A stretch of DNA of 64,000 nt from Monosiga brevicollis MX1. Lineage: Eukaryota; Opisthokonta; Choanoflagellata; Craspedida; Salpingoecidae. Where the stretch lies: NCBI RefSeq assembly GCF_000002865.3, contig NW_001865060.1, positions 52,682-116,681 of the forward strand. The letters are read 5' to 3'. This document shows, one piece after another, positions 48,601 through 57,701 of this stretch (its first letter is position 1; every line of letters begins with the position of its first letter). The position numbers were made by a program, and so were the translations under genes. The notes below the pieces were generated by a model. That model was not told the DNA's origin. It saw only the letters and a list, made by a program, of their open reading frames with translations, and did no database searches.

Positions 48601-48783
48601 ACCTAACATCGCACCCTTGCCGCTTGGCTGTTGTTTCGTTCTCACTTCGGGGTTTGCTTCGGTGTTACGTAGGCTGTAGATTACATTGAACCAGAGCTGC
48701 CTCTCGTGCGCAGCCGATCGGGCTCGCGAAGCAGTCGCCGTGGCTCGCAGCGGCGCAATTCAACTTCTACTCGGAGCAAGTAG
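36691..48783 (+). CDS. Giant TNFR-like Cys-repeat single-pass receptor
   Basis: Twenty-three exons, about 2983 residues; all phases close. Signal peptide (NAALALALLLSWSAGTARA), then Cys-rich segments, then roughly 70 short repeats of about 22 residues. Their consensus is C-x4-[FY]-E-x2-APTxTSDR-x-C-x2-L-x2-C. Some copies use the TNFR-like form C-x2-C-x4-Y-x4-C-x4-DTVC-x2-C. Exon 17 carries a non-repeat insert (about 130 residues, near 43490-43800) of alternating helix and strand, possibly SEA-like. One membrane helix (LLVIIVVLCALLLLAVIIVVVIF, near residue 2570) is followed by RRR and a 400-residue tail with several Tyr motifs, a long Glu/Arg/Gln helix, and a Ser/Arg-rich end. It is probably an adhesion or sensing receptor; no enzyme domain. 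Exons: 36691-37353, 37577-37781, 37916-37984, 38083-38679, 38815-38892, 39010-39059, 39206-39264, 39383-39493, 39596-39669, 39740-40063, 40182-40594, 40758-41204, 41301-41435, 41636-42038, 42221-42840, 43001-43192, 43372-44825, 44979-45051, 45170-46223, 46418-46978, 47107-47136, 47315-48543, 48673-48783. The 42038/42221 junction is the weakest. Confidence 0.85.
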
Positions 48784-49075
48784 TGTCAGGCAATGTCTGT
48801 CTGCTAAACCCTAGCCAGCCTGTCCCTCGCGGTGCGGTGTGCGGTGTGCGGTGTGCGGTGTGCGGTGTGCAGTGTGCTCTTCTTGCTTGCGAGTCGCGTT
48901 GTGTCGAGGCTGGCATCGATCTTCTGCTTTTCCTTCGTGTGAACAAAGATTGTTGATTAATTTATTTGCACACGTGTCGAAGGCATGGCCCAGCCAAGAG
49001 ATGAATAGTCACAGTCATGAACAATCAGGGTAGCGCGCGTAACAAGGGAAGCGCGTAGAAGTTGGCATGTCGACT
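48784..49075. other. Convergent 3' flanks with heptamer repeat
   Basis: Contains five GCGGTGT-like heptamers (about 48833-48872) after the receptor stop, and the Beclin polyadenylation signal at 48961-48966 on the minus strand. Confidence 0.7.
48961..48966 (-). terminator. BECN1: Polyadenylation signal for the Beclin gene
   Basis: AATAAA on the minus strand, 110 bp past the Beclin stop codon. Confidence 0.6.
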
Positions 49076-51987
49076 CAGACCATTTGCTTGCAGAGCCAGG
49101 CCAAGCACCACTTGAGATCCGTGAGCATGAGTTTAAGAGCTCGCGTCCAGGTTTCTTCGGCTGACTTGAGACGGACTGACAGTTTCTCCTGACGCCGATC
49201 CAAGAGACCATCATCTTGGATTCTAGCAAGCAAGAAAAGGCGACAGGCAGGCAGGCAGGCGGTAAGAGGGATGGCGCAAAAAAAACAAAAAAAAAGACAA
49301 AGAACAGAAAAAAACTCGTTTTAGTAGATGGGTCATATTGCAAGCTCCAGCACAACGAAAGGAAAAGCATTTACGTGTAGGGTAGGTCAAAGTGAGGGTC
49401 GTTGGCCTGAATCTGGCTACGGTATTCGTCCAAGCAGTGCAAGAAAGCCACCATAGCTCGATCAAAGCTGCATTCCAAGAAAAAATTTCCGTGAGCCGTG
49501 ACACGACGTGGGACCAGTATCACAAAGCAGACTCGAGTCATGGGCGGGTCACGGTGCAGGGTGCAAGTCTTGAGATGGGCGCGCTGAGCGCACGTACTCG
49601 GCAGAGGAATAACCAAACATGGAGCGACTGCCACTCATATACAGCGGCAGTTTGGCTTTGGTAGCCACCTCCTCAATCCGTGAGAAGCTGCCGTTCGGCA
49701 CGAGCTGGTATCTGAGAGACACATTAAACAATGAAGTGAGATGATTAGCGCTGGTGACGACCTGGGTACAAGAACAAAAGTAGAAGAACCATGGTTGGGC
49801 AAGACGTGGGGCATGTGGGAGCGTGCACAGACTTTGAAAAGTGCACGTTTAAACGCAAGCTCATGACATGCAGCAGTAGTAGGGCTTGACCCCACGCCGC
49901 GTTGATTTCATCTGCGTCCACCTGACAATAAGACGATGAATCGGAAAGAAAAAAAAAAGGGAGTGAAAGTGTCGCAAATTGCATCCATGTTCGACCAAGC
50001 TTCTTTATTAAAGTCATGGGCACAAAACTAGCCCAGCATCCATGGTCGGATCAACGTACTCGAACGACAGGCAGCCGGCCAAGACGAAATCCATTGATAA
50101 TGCCAAAGTGGTTGTCAAACCTAGATCATGGGCATGACATGGACGTCACGCCCAAAGGCACGGGACATGAGAATGCCACAGGTACAGAGTAGAGCCAAGC
50201 TCGAATTCAGCGAGCTGTATGTCTCGGAAAAGCGCACCAAATGTGAAATGCATCGTTGAGAACATTGGTGCGCCTCAAAAACTCGAGCTGGTCGCTCAGT
50301 TCTTGCTGCTGAATCTCAAGCCTACGCGCGGCAAGGGGACGATGGGCATGGGCGCAAAAACTCTGCCCGCACAGACGGCTTGGCCTGACGAATACCAAGA
50401 ACTCACTCGGCGCGTTCATCGTCAACGTCCTGCAAATCCAACTGCGCTTCATGCAAGCTTTGCAAATGCCTGGTTGCGAGAATCGGTCACCGTGTGACAA
50501 AACCATGAGTTTGAGGCGCACACCACGCAAGATTGTGAACCACGATGGGGCCACAGGGGCGACCGGTGTAGGGCAAGGGAAATGGCGGCGGCTGTTTTCA
50601 AATTGCCGCTCACCTTTGTTCCTCGTTTTTGAGTTCTTGAATTGTGGCTTCTTTGTCTCCAATAGCGCTGCGCAGATCGGCTGGTGGCGCGACACAGGTG
50701 CAGGAAATGAGTAGCGAACGGTGGTTACAAGGCGCCCCCCCAAAGCATGAGCCCGCAGAGTTGGCCGCTGGAGCACGCGCGTACCTTCAGCGGCGTCAAG
50801 ATCAGTGAGCTGCTTGCTGAGGGTCTCGATCTCTTCGTCCACGAGACGAAGCTGGTCGAGAAGCTCTTCCTCTGGTGGGGCATGGTCAGAGTGTGACTGC
50901 GAAGCTGCCAAAAAGTCACTGCCGGATGCGAGGGACGGACGTGAAGCTTGAGCGAGCCAGATGGAAGAGGAGAGAGGTCTAGGCCAAACATTGAGCGGAG
51001 ACGAGCCTACTTCATCTCGCGACGACGCTCGCCTAGGTCTCGAAGCTCCCGATCCAGGTTGTTGAGAAGCGAATTGGTGCACTCCTGCGGCAACCAAAGG
51101 CATGCAAGGGTCGCGACATTGTTGAGGCAAGGCCAGTCCGTCTCATCTACATTGTGGCAGAGCCAGTCATCTGCCTAAGCAGCACAGTCGGCAGGCCATG
51201 CAAAGTTTTTACCTCGCACAGCGGATGATCAATCTCGCTGTTGCTTGACAAATGATCAAAGAGCTCCTGCAGAAGTTTTGGGTTCTGCATGGCACCGAGG
51301 GCTTGCTCAAGAGCTTCCATATTGGTGTTTTCACCGGAGCTACTACATGCAGTGGGTGTGAGATATGTGAGCAAAAAAGCCCAGTCGTGGCTGCCCGCGC
51401 AATCTAGAAGGTTGGACAGGCGAAAGAGGGGAAATATGGCGCGGCCTGCGTACGGCAAGAGCTCCACATCAATGACTGGCGTCTATGAGAGGAAGGCAGC
51501 AGCGTCATCATGAGGGAACAAGGTGGTGAAATCTGTGTGATATTTGAAAGATCGTCTTGCCCGGCGTGTTGCTGAATGCCGAGCCCCAGATGGTGGGCGC
51601 TGACTGTCAGCTGCTCGTGTGCCAATCCCCACCTCACCTGTTGATCGGCCGGCGGGGAAGAAGCGCCGGCCGAGGCCGCAGCAGGTTCCAGCGGCTTGTC
51701 TCCGGGCGTAGATGCAGTAACGTCTACTGCTTCTGCCTCTGCCTCAAGGCCAATCAAGAGGTCGTCCATTGTACCTGCCAAATCGACGTGCAGGCGCACA
51801 AACTCCTGCTCATGAGCCTCTTGCTGCCATTGATGACGGCCAACCGGCCAAGCCACTCACCCCCAGCGGCATCGCTATTGATCTGTGTTCTAAGGTCAGT
51901 GATGGATTCAGATGCCAAGCCACGCCTACAACGCTGGCAGCAGAAATGCACATGGGTCGACGTCTTGCCCAGTGATGGCGCTGCCAT
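49076..51987 (-). CDS. BECN1: Beclin 1 / Atg6
   Basis: Fourteen minus-strand exons, 460 residues (human has 450). The N-terminal CCQRC and the later HPLCEEC supply the two Cys pairs typical of Beclin. TNMEALEQALGAMQNPKLLQELFDHL occupies the BH3-region position. A coiled coil runs from LLNNLDRELRDLGERRRE to LEIQQQELSDQLEFLRRTNVLND. The evolutionarily conserved domain has FHIW|FDNHFGIINGFRLGRLP, EINAAWGQALLLLH, YQLVPNGSFS, FDRAMVAFLHCLDEY, and the C-terminal WTRALKLMLTDLKWCLAWL. It is the scaffold of the Vps34 PI3-kinase complexes that start autophagy and sort endosomes. Exons: 51987-51861, 51819-51638, 51482-51454, 51342-51213, 51084-51011, 50918-50785, 50680-50614, 50457-50407, 50321-50238, 50120-50060, 49921-49833, 49711-49598, 49467-49375, 49223-49076. 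The first intron is only 41 bp and exon 3 only 29 bp. Confidence 0.93.
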
Positions 51988-52317
51988 GTTGCCTGTCGCG
52001 CGCACAAAAAAAAAAAAAAAAAAAGGAGAGAGAGAGAGATTATTTTGAGAGAGAGAGCATCAAAAAAAAAGAAACGCCAGTTTTTGTTTCGCTTTGTGTG
52101 GTAGTTTTGTGTCAACTCGTTCTCGTCACACGGGTATGATTGACATCGGATGGTCGATTGGGTGGACGACGGGTGTAGAAGAGCAGGGTGTCATGTTTGT
52201 GTTGTGATTGCAATTGTGCCGGCTTCGCGCCGGTTCGGACAAAATTGAAACAAACAACACCTTCCGCCCCCCAAGGTGTCGTCTTATGGCACAAGTCAGC
52301 GCACTCGGATCAGCGCC
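51988..52317. other. Short spacer between CSN1 and Beclin genes
   Basis: About 330 bp between the CSN1 stop and the Beclin start (same strand). It has an A18 run next to the Beclin start and GA-rich tracts (about 52025-52060). No exon is supported; the Beclin promoter must lie here or within the CSN1 3' end. Confidence 0.6.
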
Positions 52318-55213
52318 TCAGATCGGGGCTTCGCCAGGCAGGCTCTTTTCTCGAGCCACGAGTTTGTGTTGCTGCAGGTGCAGCCGAAGCAGCATGTTCT
52401 GAAAGCAGGCATCACCAGATATACAAAGTGTCAAGATGAGCGACAGCTGAGGTGAAGAGGATGGCAAAGCAACATGTGATTGAGGACAGACCATCGTGTT
52501 GTCAACCAGATCCCGGGCTGTTTGCACTGAGTCTTCGATGACCGCGGCCCGCACGTTGCCTTGCGTCGCGTGCAACACCTATGCTCCGCCGCACCGCACG
52601 TCCACACAGACGCATAGATAGACACACACGCACGCACGTTATCGTGGATGGTGGCATGCTGGCTCTCAAGCAAAATCGCACATGGCTCAACAGACCTTGT
52701 GTTGGTTGTCGATTCGTGCCGCAATTCGCCCCTCACTGATAAGAGTCACCAATTGCTCCTCCAACGCCTGTCGCCATACAAGTCAACCCCGACCAAGTCA
52801 GCATGGTCCTCTCAGTCGGCAAAAAGTGCATGGAGCCACGCTGAACTTTACTTACCTCAAGCTCCATATTGAAAGTGGCAGCCATGGCATGCAAGTCAAG
52901 TGCAACATAGGGCGTGACATGCTGCCAACAGTTCACAATGCACGGGCGCACAATGAGCACAGCAGTGGGGTTTGGGGAATCGTGCCAAGCCTGCACGCAC
53001 CTGGATCATGGCGCGTGCGATAATGTTCTCATAGAGTCGGGCCCAACTCTTGTTGATGTACATGTCAGCCATGGCTAGAGGCTATCATGAATGGAAAATG
53101 GACGTGTGAGCTCGGCTCGCGCCTAGCTGCCTGCGCAGCTGACTGGAGGTACATCGCTACAACAGGTCGATCAGCCTTGTCTCACCTTGACTTTCTGCAA
53201 AATATCCAGCAGGGAACGATACTGTGCCTTCACCATAGCGCGCAAGAGCTCACGTATCTCTGGGCAGCTTTCCATGTGTTGCTTAAGTTCGCTGTATGGC
53301 GAAAACGTGTGATCAAACAGAGATGGTGAGTGCGCTGGAGGAAAAATCGAAATTTGCCAACGCCAGCCCGTTGGTCATCAACACTGACGTGTTCTGCAAG
53401 AGCAGCACGAGCTCGGGACGATCCAGCGAAGCCAGGGCAGAGAGTCCACACATCAGGCTTAGGTCACGCGAAGTCATCAGCTATGTCGGTGAAGGTTGAG
53501 GTCGACCCCACAATCAGGCGGTGGATGAGATGACGCGCGCACAGTCAGCTGGTGTGGATCGATCTGTACCACAAGGCATCATGCCCCGGAAGCGAGGCAG
53601 GTCAAGTGGCGCACCTCACAAGCGGTCCCATTCTCAGTGTAGGCTGCACTTGCAAGCAGCTGCACGCTTTTGTCAAGCTTGCCAATCATGAAGGTAGCCA
53701 ATCCTTCAAGACAATTGAATTGTGCTTCGGCCTTGGGCTGCAATGATAACGAGTGCTTGTGTGAATAGGGATGCGTTCTGGCGGCTGGGGATGCGTCCGG
53801 GGGAGGAACGAGGCTTACGTGATCGGGTAAGATTTTGGACAAGCGTTCCTTGTTTACAAGGGTAATGACGTGGGCCCACATGCCCTGTTCTGCTGCCAAG
53901 CGCGCACTCTCTAGACTGTACTGCAGCATGTCTTCGGGCGTTTTACAGTAGTGTGGCACGCGCGCCAGGTATCGCGCGGCCGCTCTGTGCACATGGGGCG
54001 GTTTCAAGGCCGTCACAATGGCCACAAGCACCGGTACCAGTGGGCAGGCTTGGAGGATGGTGCTCGAATGTTGACATACGTGAGGTCGCCGCGCTCGTAT
54101 TCAATGTGAGACTTGCGCAACAAGGTAGCGCGATCGCCCAACTGCTCGTGTGGCGCGAGCGGCTGATCCGATTGTGCCTCCTAATCAAATCACGTGGTCC
54201 ATGGTCATTCAAGTAAGACGGTCGGCTGGTGGCGCAGCGTTCATTGCCATGTGCCCGGTCATCCCATGTATTTTGGCCTGTTCATTGCCATGTGCCCGGT
54301 CATCCCATGTATTTTGGCCTGTTTCTCTTTATTCTCTCTTTTATTCTCGTCCTAGCTTGTCTTGGTCTCTTGTTGTATGCTTCTCAAACACTAAGACCGC
54401 CCTTTTGTACAAAGTCTCAAACTCACCGCCATGAGGGCCTGTTCTCGCCGGGTTGCCATCTCAGCCTCGGTGGGCATGTTGGCAGGAAGGGGCACGCCTT
54501 GCGCTTCGCTATAGTTGCCAAGAACGCCAGGATGTGGTCAGAACCCGAACTTGCAGCCGCCTCGAGCCCCCCTTGCACGACATTTGCAAGAACAGGGCAA
54601 CTGCAAAAAATGACAGGCCAGGGCCACAAACCAAGCAACTTTTAGGCGAGCACAGGCAGACTCGTAGAGCTCGGGCGAGGACAATGTTGCGCTCAGCTCT
54701 TGCGCCAAACTGTAGGGGAGCCACAAGGACATGAGGCGCAACACGGCGGAAAGGTGGCGCGAGATGGCGAGGAGGTTCGAGCCAACAAGATGACGAGTTT
54801 TGTGACTCACGTCAGGGCGGGAATTTGCAGCGGCGGGCAGCAGCGGGCCAAAAAGTCGAGTCGAGCGAAGCGATTAAAGCCCTGATACTGCATGATGTAT
54901 GCCCGCAAATCCGGCTACAAAAGCATTCGGGCACAGGGTGAGGGCACGGCACACTCGCACCCAGCAATGTCATCCCATTAGGTTGTTGCTTGGGAAGAGG
55001 TGGCACGTACAAATGGTGACTCGGCCAAATGAACTTCGCCCGGCATGTCTGAGTGAGACAAGCCGTGTTGCACAGCGAGTGAGTCCTCAGCATGGCATGA
55101 ATGGTGCTTCAAACATGGGTCGAGGGGCTAGCGCATGACTGGGCCTGCCACGCTCATCGGGCAAGCGGGGTAGAGGCCATACCTTCGGTAATATCCATCC
55201 CTTCGTCTGCCAT
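52318..55213 (-). CDS. CSN1: COP9 signalosome subunit 1
   Basis: Sixteen minus-strand exons, about 489 residues (human GPS1/CSN1 has 491). DLRAYIMQYQGFNRFARLDFLARCCPPLQ matches the CSN1 N-terminal repeat. EQLGDRATLL, GMWAHVITLVNKE and LMCGLSALASLDRPELVLLL follow the helical-repeat region. The PCI/winged-helix segment reads RSLLDILQKV, YVALDLHAMAATFNMELE and ALEEQLVTLISEGRIAARID. The tail is NMLLRLHLQQHKL. It is a core subunit of the complex that removes NEDD8 from cullins. Exons: 55213-55183, 55048-55011, 54914-54811, 54709-54551, 54508-54427, 54180-54080, 53984-53819, 53737-53615, 53563-53543, 53480-53319, 53281-53186, 53081-53001, 52921-52856, 52767-52696, 52578-52492, 52398-52318. The 54551/54508 junction is weakly supported, because the residues before it do not resemble CSN1. 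Confidence 0.9.
54240..54321. repeat. Perfect 41-bp tandem duplication in a CSN1 intron
   Basis: A 41-base unit starting TTCATTGCCATGTGCCC and ending TTTTGGCCTG occurs twice head to tail without mismatch, inside the intron between 54181 and 54426. Perfect identity suggests a recent event or an assembly artefact. Confidence 0.93.
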
Positions 55214-55860
55214 GGTGATGGTTGCGCGGTGTGTGGCGGTGTGGTGTGGCTGCAGCTTCGATGCAGAGCTGCAGCGGCGGGCTCGTCCAAAGTGAAATGA
55301 GCTGGCTGCTCACGCCACCAAACCTTGCATGCGTACACTGCACTCTCCCAGGGGCAGTGGTACACGTGTCGTCGCCTTCACATTCACACCACGCGTTCAG
55401 GCGTCCTGGAGACCTTGTGCACACGACCTGCTCCGCCTGCCACTGACGCCGTGCCACTGACGCGTCCGAGACGAAGAAGCAAAAAAATAAAAAAATAAAA
55501 AAAAACGTTCACACTTGCATCTCTTTCCTTTGTCTGATTTCTACATCAATCTCATCTACTGGGAAGCAGCTCGGTACCCTCCTCTGAGATAAATCCTTTC
55601 TCAACGTTAATCTCTGTTTCAGCATGCTTAGTTCAGTTCCCGTTTTTGGTAATTTGGAGCATTCTCTTGTCAGGAACGATCTTTCCCATCCACTCTCTGA
55701 GACTTTGCACACAATTACGTTCACTCTCTTACGTTCACTCGTTCGTGCACTGCCTCTCTAACGCTCTGCTCTCACTTGTCACTGACCGTCTCTGGTGACG
55801 GACGATCAGTGGGGCGAAGGATCTTGTTTGACCGGGGACTGGCGCGGCGTGGCCAGGAGG
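55214..55860. other. Divergent promoter region of CSN1 and the DHHC gene
   Basis: About 650 bp between opposite start codons. It includes GCCACTGACGC twice (about 55439-55462) directly before an A-rich AAAAAATAAAAAAATAAA block (about 55475-55504). No exon is supported. Confidence 0.6.
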
Positions 55861-57375
55861 ATGAGGCTGGTGGACGATACCGCCGGAATTGTGGTCGCTG
55901 GTTTGACGCACGCGCTGCTTCTGTACGGCTTGTGTGCGGTACGTAACGTCCAGCCCGACTCGTGCCTTTTTATGCCTTTCTGCATGATCCGAGCTGGCTT
56001 TCCCGTCCGCCTCATGTCTCAGCACCGCCTTGCTAGATTCGCTACAATCTACTAGAACCCGGCTGTTATCACCACTATGTCGTCTTCACCCTTTACTTTA
56101 TGGCCACCGTCTCCCATCTCCGTGCCATGCTGACAGATCCCGGCCGTACGTTGCCCGAAGCACCCCTTCCTCCCTGCCCGGCCCTTGCCACCGTCCGCCT
56201 CGAGCTCAAGCACATGGCATCCGTATGGCACCTTTTTTGAATACAGTGATCAAGCCCACCTGGCGCACGCGACCCTTGGATGCGTCCAAAAAGTCCACAG
56301 CTACTTACTGTGCCCGCTGTGTGCAGCCTCGCCCTCTGCGCAGCCACCACTGCAGGTGATTGATTACCTTGGCGCCCACCCCCCCTTTCTCCGCCCACCG
56401 GCTCATGCAATGCGCTCATCTGGCCTGCATGCCTCGCACGCTTCTGATCGTGCCTTTCATGATGGAATCATGACTGCGTCGCAGCACTTGTCGTGGCTGC
56501 GTCGAAGATTTGGACCATCACTGTGTTTGGAGCAACAACTGTAAGCATGCCAACTTTTGAGCCCTTACCCGCCCCCCTGCGCGTTTGATGCACTTGGCCT
56601 CCTGGGCGACCTTTGCCTGCCTGTCTGTTGATGCATATTTTATCCACTGGATCTCAGTCCTACCTCATTCCACCCCTGCAACTGCTTTTGACTGTAACCC
56701 CCGCACTGCCAGGTATCGGCCGACGCAACCACAAGTTCTTCATGTTGTTTGTTCTCTACACCTTTGCGCTGTGCTTGTATTCTGCGGCCATGATGGTTAG
56801 GCTCGTCATCATCTGTCCACCCCTGCGTCGCAACGGGCACCGCCTGCCCATTGAAGAGGTCCTGACTACTGAGCGCGAGCTAGCTCTCTGCCAACCCTGG
56901 TCCCCGCTACGCATCCTCGCCAACACCTTTCTGGGCGTCGAAGCAATGCTCTTTGGCATGTTTACCGCCATCATGCTCGTGGATCAGCTTGTACAGCTCC
57001 TCACCGATGCCACCACCATCGAGTCGATGAAAAAGGTTTGGCCTTTGATACTTGAGGCTGTCTTGTCGTGCCACTGGCACCAAGGCCCCCGGTGCTATAT
57101 CCCACTTCCTCTCCGCCACCCCTTGACCCCAACTGTCTTGACCACCCCGATGCCATAGATTGAGTCGGAGCACAGGCACTCGGGTCTGCACGGCCTTCGT
57201 CGCATCTGTGGTCCCCTCTCGCCACTCTGGTAGGCACCGTTGTTCCTTTGTGCACTGTCGACAATCAGCCAAGCACTCACTTTCGTTTCTGGGCCTCGGG
57301 TGCATTTTCAGGCTTGTGCCTTGCCAGCCCCGCTTGCCAGCTAGCGACTATGGTGACGTGGCCGTGCTTGTGTAA
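55861..57375 (+). CDS. DHHC-type protein S-palmitoyltransferase (ZDHHC3/7-like)
   Basis: Seven exons: 55861-55938, 56037-56145, 56247-56355, 56485-56540, 56713-57035, 57159-57229 and 57312-57375, giving 269 residues. Two membrane helices open the protein, the second ending SHLRAMLTDPG as in ZDHHC3/7. The zinc-binding Cys-rich domain reads YCARCVQPRPLRSHHC, then CRGCVEDL, then the catalytic DHHC at 109-112, followed by VWSNNCIGRRNHKFF. Two more membrane helices follow, and TTIE matches the conserved TTxE motif. It transfers palmitate from acyl-CoA to cysteines, probably at the Golgi or ER. After DHHC the usual PWVNNC is VWSNNC, an uncommon change next to the active site. The start at 55861 precedes the first helix; an upstream start is not excluded. 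Confidence 0.9.
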
Positions 57376-57701
57376 GCAAGACACCGCCCCTACTGGACAG
57401 ACCTTGACCAAGGCGCCTGTGGCGCATTGACCATATTCTTGAAGTTGCAACATCGGCCCCAATATCGTGATAACGTGGGCCGGTGCAGCGCAGGTCAAGG
57501 CCCGTCAGCCATGACGTGTTTTTCTTTTCCACTAATAAATGCCCTTGAACTATTCTTCCTGACTCCTTTGCTGTGTCCTGACCAAGCTTAAATGGGAATG
57601 AATGCGATCAGCGTGGGCCCCCCGACTGGCACATTCTTCCAAAACAGAGCCCGGTTTGAGAGGAGCGCCATCAATTCTGGACAAAGCATGAAGCAGACCA
57701 T
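57376..57701. other. Convergent 3' flanks of the DHHC and prolyl oligopeptidase genes
   Basis: About 325 bp between convergent stops. Apart from the AATAAA at 57534-57539 nothing was recognised. Confidence 0.6.
57534..57539 (+). terminator. Polyadenylation signal for the DHHC gene
   Basis: AATAAA 158 bp past the DHHC stop codon, on the same strand. Confidence 0.55.

Noticed and set aside
47587-48645. 352-codon minus-strand frame opposite the receptor tail
   Set aside because: Shadow of the charged-helix coding exon; the plus-strand exon has matching splice phases, a membrane helix and a stop.
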